A DNA stretch of 7,209 nt from Lachnospiraceae bacterium UBA3643 (GTDB taxonomy: Bacteria > Bacillota > Clostridia > Lachnospirales > Lachnospiraceae). The position numbers were made by a program, and so were the translations under genes. The stretch is taken from contig DFKO01000011.1 in NCBI GenBank assembly GCA_002373855.1, positions 1 to 7,209 on the forward strand, read 5' to 3'. Below the pieces are notes generated by a model that searched no databases, had not been told where the DNA came from, and saw only the letters and a list, made by a program, of their open reading frames with translations. Positions 6,486 to 7,209 of the stretch are shown piece after piece (the stretch's first letter is position 1; each line of letters begins with the position of its first letter).

Positions 6486-6558
6486 GCTTATACGATCCGC
6501 CCTTTATCATCACATCAGATTCTTTTACGAAGGGCATATTTTTCCTGTCTTGTCCCGA

Positions 6559-6567
6559 ATTTTATCA
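6559..6567 (-). promoter_or_regulatory. Extended -10 promoter candidate for the large protein gene
   Basis: On the minus strand TGATAAAAT (6567-6559) is an extended -10 (TG-A-TAAAAT, 5 of 6 to TATAAT). The predicted start near 6552 would give a leader of about 80 bases to the ATG at 6471, but only about 15 to the ATG at 6537, which again favours 6471. No convincing -35 is present. A direct repeat lies at the expected activator position. Confidence 0.4.
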
Positions 6568-6571
6568 GATG

Positions 6572-6589
6572 AAGTGTTGCAAAAGTGTT
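6572..6589 (-). repeat. Direct repeat AACACTT x2, 11-bp period, upstream of the -10 candidate
   Basis: On the minus strand AACACTT occurs at 6589-6583 and again at 6578-6572, separated by TTGC. The 11-bp period is about one helical turn, so both copies face the same side of the DNA, roughly from -20 to -37 relative to the predicted start. This is a plausible regulator-binding site; a chance repeat in AT-rich DNA is possible. Confidence 0.35.
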
Positions 6590-6704
6590 TTATTGAAAAT
6601 GACGAATATTTATTAGGCAATTTGGTGGAAAAATATAAAAGCATGAATAATAGATTTTTTAAAATCGTGGTTGTTTTTTATCTCGTTTATTTTTTGTTTT
6701 TGAC

Positions 6705-6742
6705 ATAAAAGAGCTGTCTCACTTCTTAGTCAGACAGCTCTT
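6705..6742 (-). terminator. Rho-independent terminator of the MFS transporter gene
   Basis: Perfect 11-bp arms AAGAGCTGTCT (6742-6732) and AGACAGCTCTT (6719-6709) surround a 12-base loop. On the minus strand the second arm runs into a short T-tract (CTCTTTTATGT). It begins 23 bases after the transporter stop. The plus strand has no T-run after the hairpin, so it looks one-directional. Confidence 0.8.
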
Positions 6743-6765
6743 CAAAAAGTATCATTACCTATATT

Positions 6766-7209
6766 TTATTCTTCGGGAGCTGCCTTTTTCTTGGGGATCA
6801 TTGTAAAGCAAACAATTGCAGCTATTACATAAAGGGCAAGTGTTACATAGAGCACTGTCTGATATCCCTGAGTGTTAACAGATACCACAGTACCATCTGC
6901 AAGAGTCTTGTCTGTATACTCACCTACATGCTTTACGATAAATGTAGCAAGCTGATTACCTGTAAGTCCTGCCATAGCCCATGCAGATAAGCACATACCG
7001 TGTACTGCAGAGATGCTCTTCATACCGAAGTGGTCTGAGAGAAGTGTAGGTACATTTGAGAATCCGCCGCCGTATCCTGCGTTGACCATGATGAGAAGTC
7101 CTACGCAGAGAACTACGATCTCGCTCTGGATACCGTTTGTAAGTACAACTGCTGCAGTAAATCCGATTGAGAGAAGGAAGATTATCTTGTAGATAGTATT
7201 TCTATCCTT
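6766..7209 (-). CDS. MFS transporter, OFA (oxalate:formate antiporter)-like family, C-terminal fragment
   Basis: The gene enters from the right edge. The last 147 codons and the TAA are present, and the open frame continues to position 7209 with no start needed inside the window. It encodes the last helices of a 12-helix inner-membrane secondary transporter. A hydrophobic helix (KIIFLLSIGFTAAVVL) and another (EIVVLCVGLLIMVNAGYGGGF) lead into the segment NVPTLLSDHFGMKSISAVHG, then a helix with LSAWAMAGLTGNQLA. A final helix (YQTVLYVTLALYVIAAIVCF) precedes the cytoplasmic tail MIPKKKAAPEE. The GGGF-x2-(V/M)P-x3-(S/A)D-x-FG-x-K-x2-(S/G)A-(V/I)-(H/Y)-G signature and the A-G-x-(T/V)-G helix are those I associate with OFA-family carriers such as OxlT and YhjX, which exchange organic acids or anions. 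The substrate cannot be assigned from this part. It is transcriptionally separate from the downstream genes because a strong terminator follows. Confidence 0.82.
   Translation of the reverse strand, partial: KDRNTIYKIIFLLSIGFTAAVVLTNGIQSEIVVLCVGLLIMVNAGYGGGFSNVPTLLSDHFGMKSISAVHGMCLSAWAMAGLTGNQLATFIVKHVGEYTDKTLADGTVVSVNTQGYQTVLYVTLALYVIAAIVCFTMIPKKKAAPEE

Noticed and set aside
6559..6600. Possible flagellar sigma-28-type promoter (TAAA with TCTGATAA)
   Set aside because: The spacer is about 19 bases rather than about 15 and the -10 box matches only 6 of 8; the extended -10 reading is better.
6653..6666. Palindrome GATTTTTTAAAATC in the intergenic region
   Set aside because: Short A/T-only arms are expected by chance in this AT-rich stretch; not enough to call an operator.
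1..7209. CRISPR arrays, tRNA/rRNA genes, insertion sequences, riboswitches or prophage genes
   Set aside because: I saw no regularly spaced repeats, cloverleaf or rRNA-like sequence, transposase motif, or terminal inverted repeats on either strand.

Overview
This window looks like chromosomal DNA from an anaerobic low-to-moderate G+C Firmicute, most likely Lachnospiraceae (Butyrivibrio/Roseburia-type). The evidence is purine-rich Shine-Dalgarno sites, AT-rich intergenic DNA, a clostridial-style Mfd N-terminus, and an acyltransferase/hydrolase/zinc-ribbon membrane protein cassette of a kind I associate with that family. The genus is inference. Every gene I can support lies on the minus strand, so the layout below runs from high to low coordinates, in the direction of transcription.

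Region A (7209 to about 6709): the C-terminal third of an OFA-like major facilitator transporter, cut by the window edge and closed by a clear Rho-independent terminator. Region B (about 6708-6538): an AT-rich promoter region holding an extended -10 candidate and a 7-bp direct repeat with 11-bp period. Region C (6471-3272): a two-gene unit. The first gene encodes a cysteine-poor, lysine/alanine-rich, mostly helical protein of about 900 residues that I do not recognise. The second encodes a small acidic protein resembling the YbjN/type III secretion chaperone fold. A terminator-like hairpin follows. Region D (3235-1): an extended -10 promoter candidate overlaps that hairpin and leads into a tightly packed unit: HSL-type alpha/beta hydrolase, alcohol-acetyltransferase/condensation-fold protein, zinc-ribbon polytopic membrane protein (DUF6320-like), and the start of mfd, which runs off the left edge.

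The hydrolase and acyltransferase-fold proteins suggest ester making and breaking at or near a membrane, with the membrane protein as a translationally coupled partner. Mfd (transcription-coupled repair) appears to be carried along at the end of this unit. The most interesting part is region C. The large protein has long basic amphipathic segments with a rough 11-residue periodicity, reminiscent of synuclein/perilipin-type membrane-surface helices, bracketed by two similar WRY boxes. It is paired with a candidate dedicated chaperone. This could be a chaperone-effector pair or a membrane-associated structural protein. The sequence alone does not decide between these.
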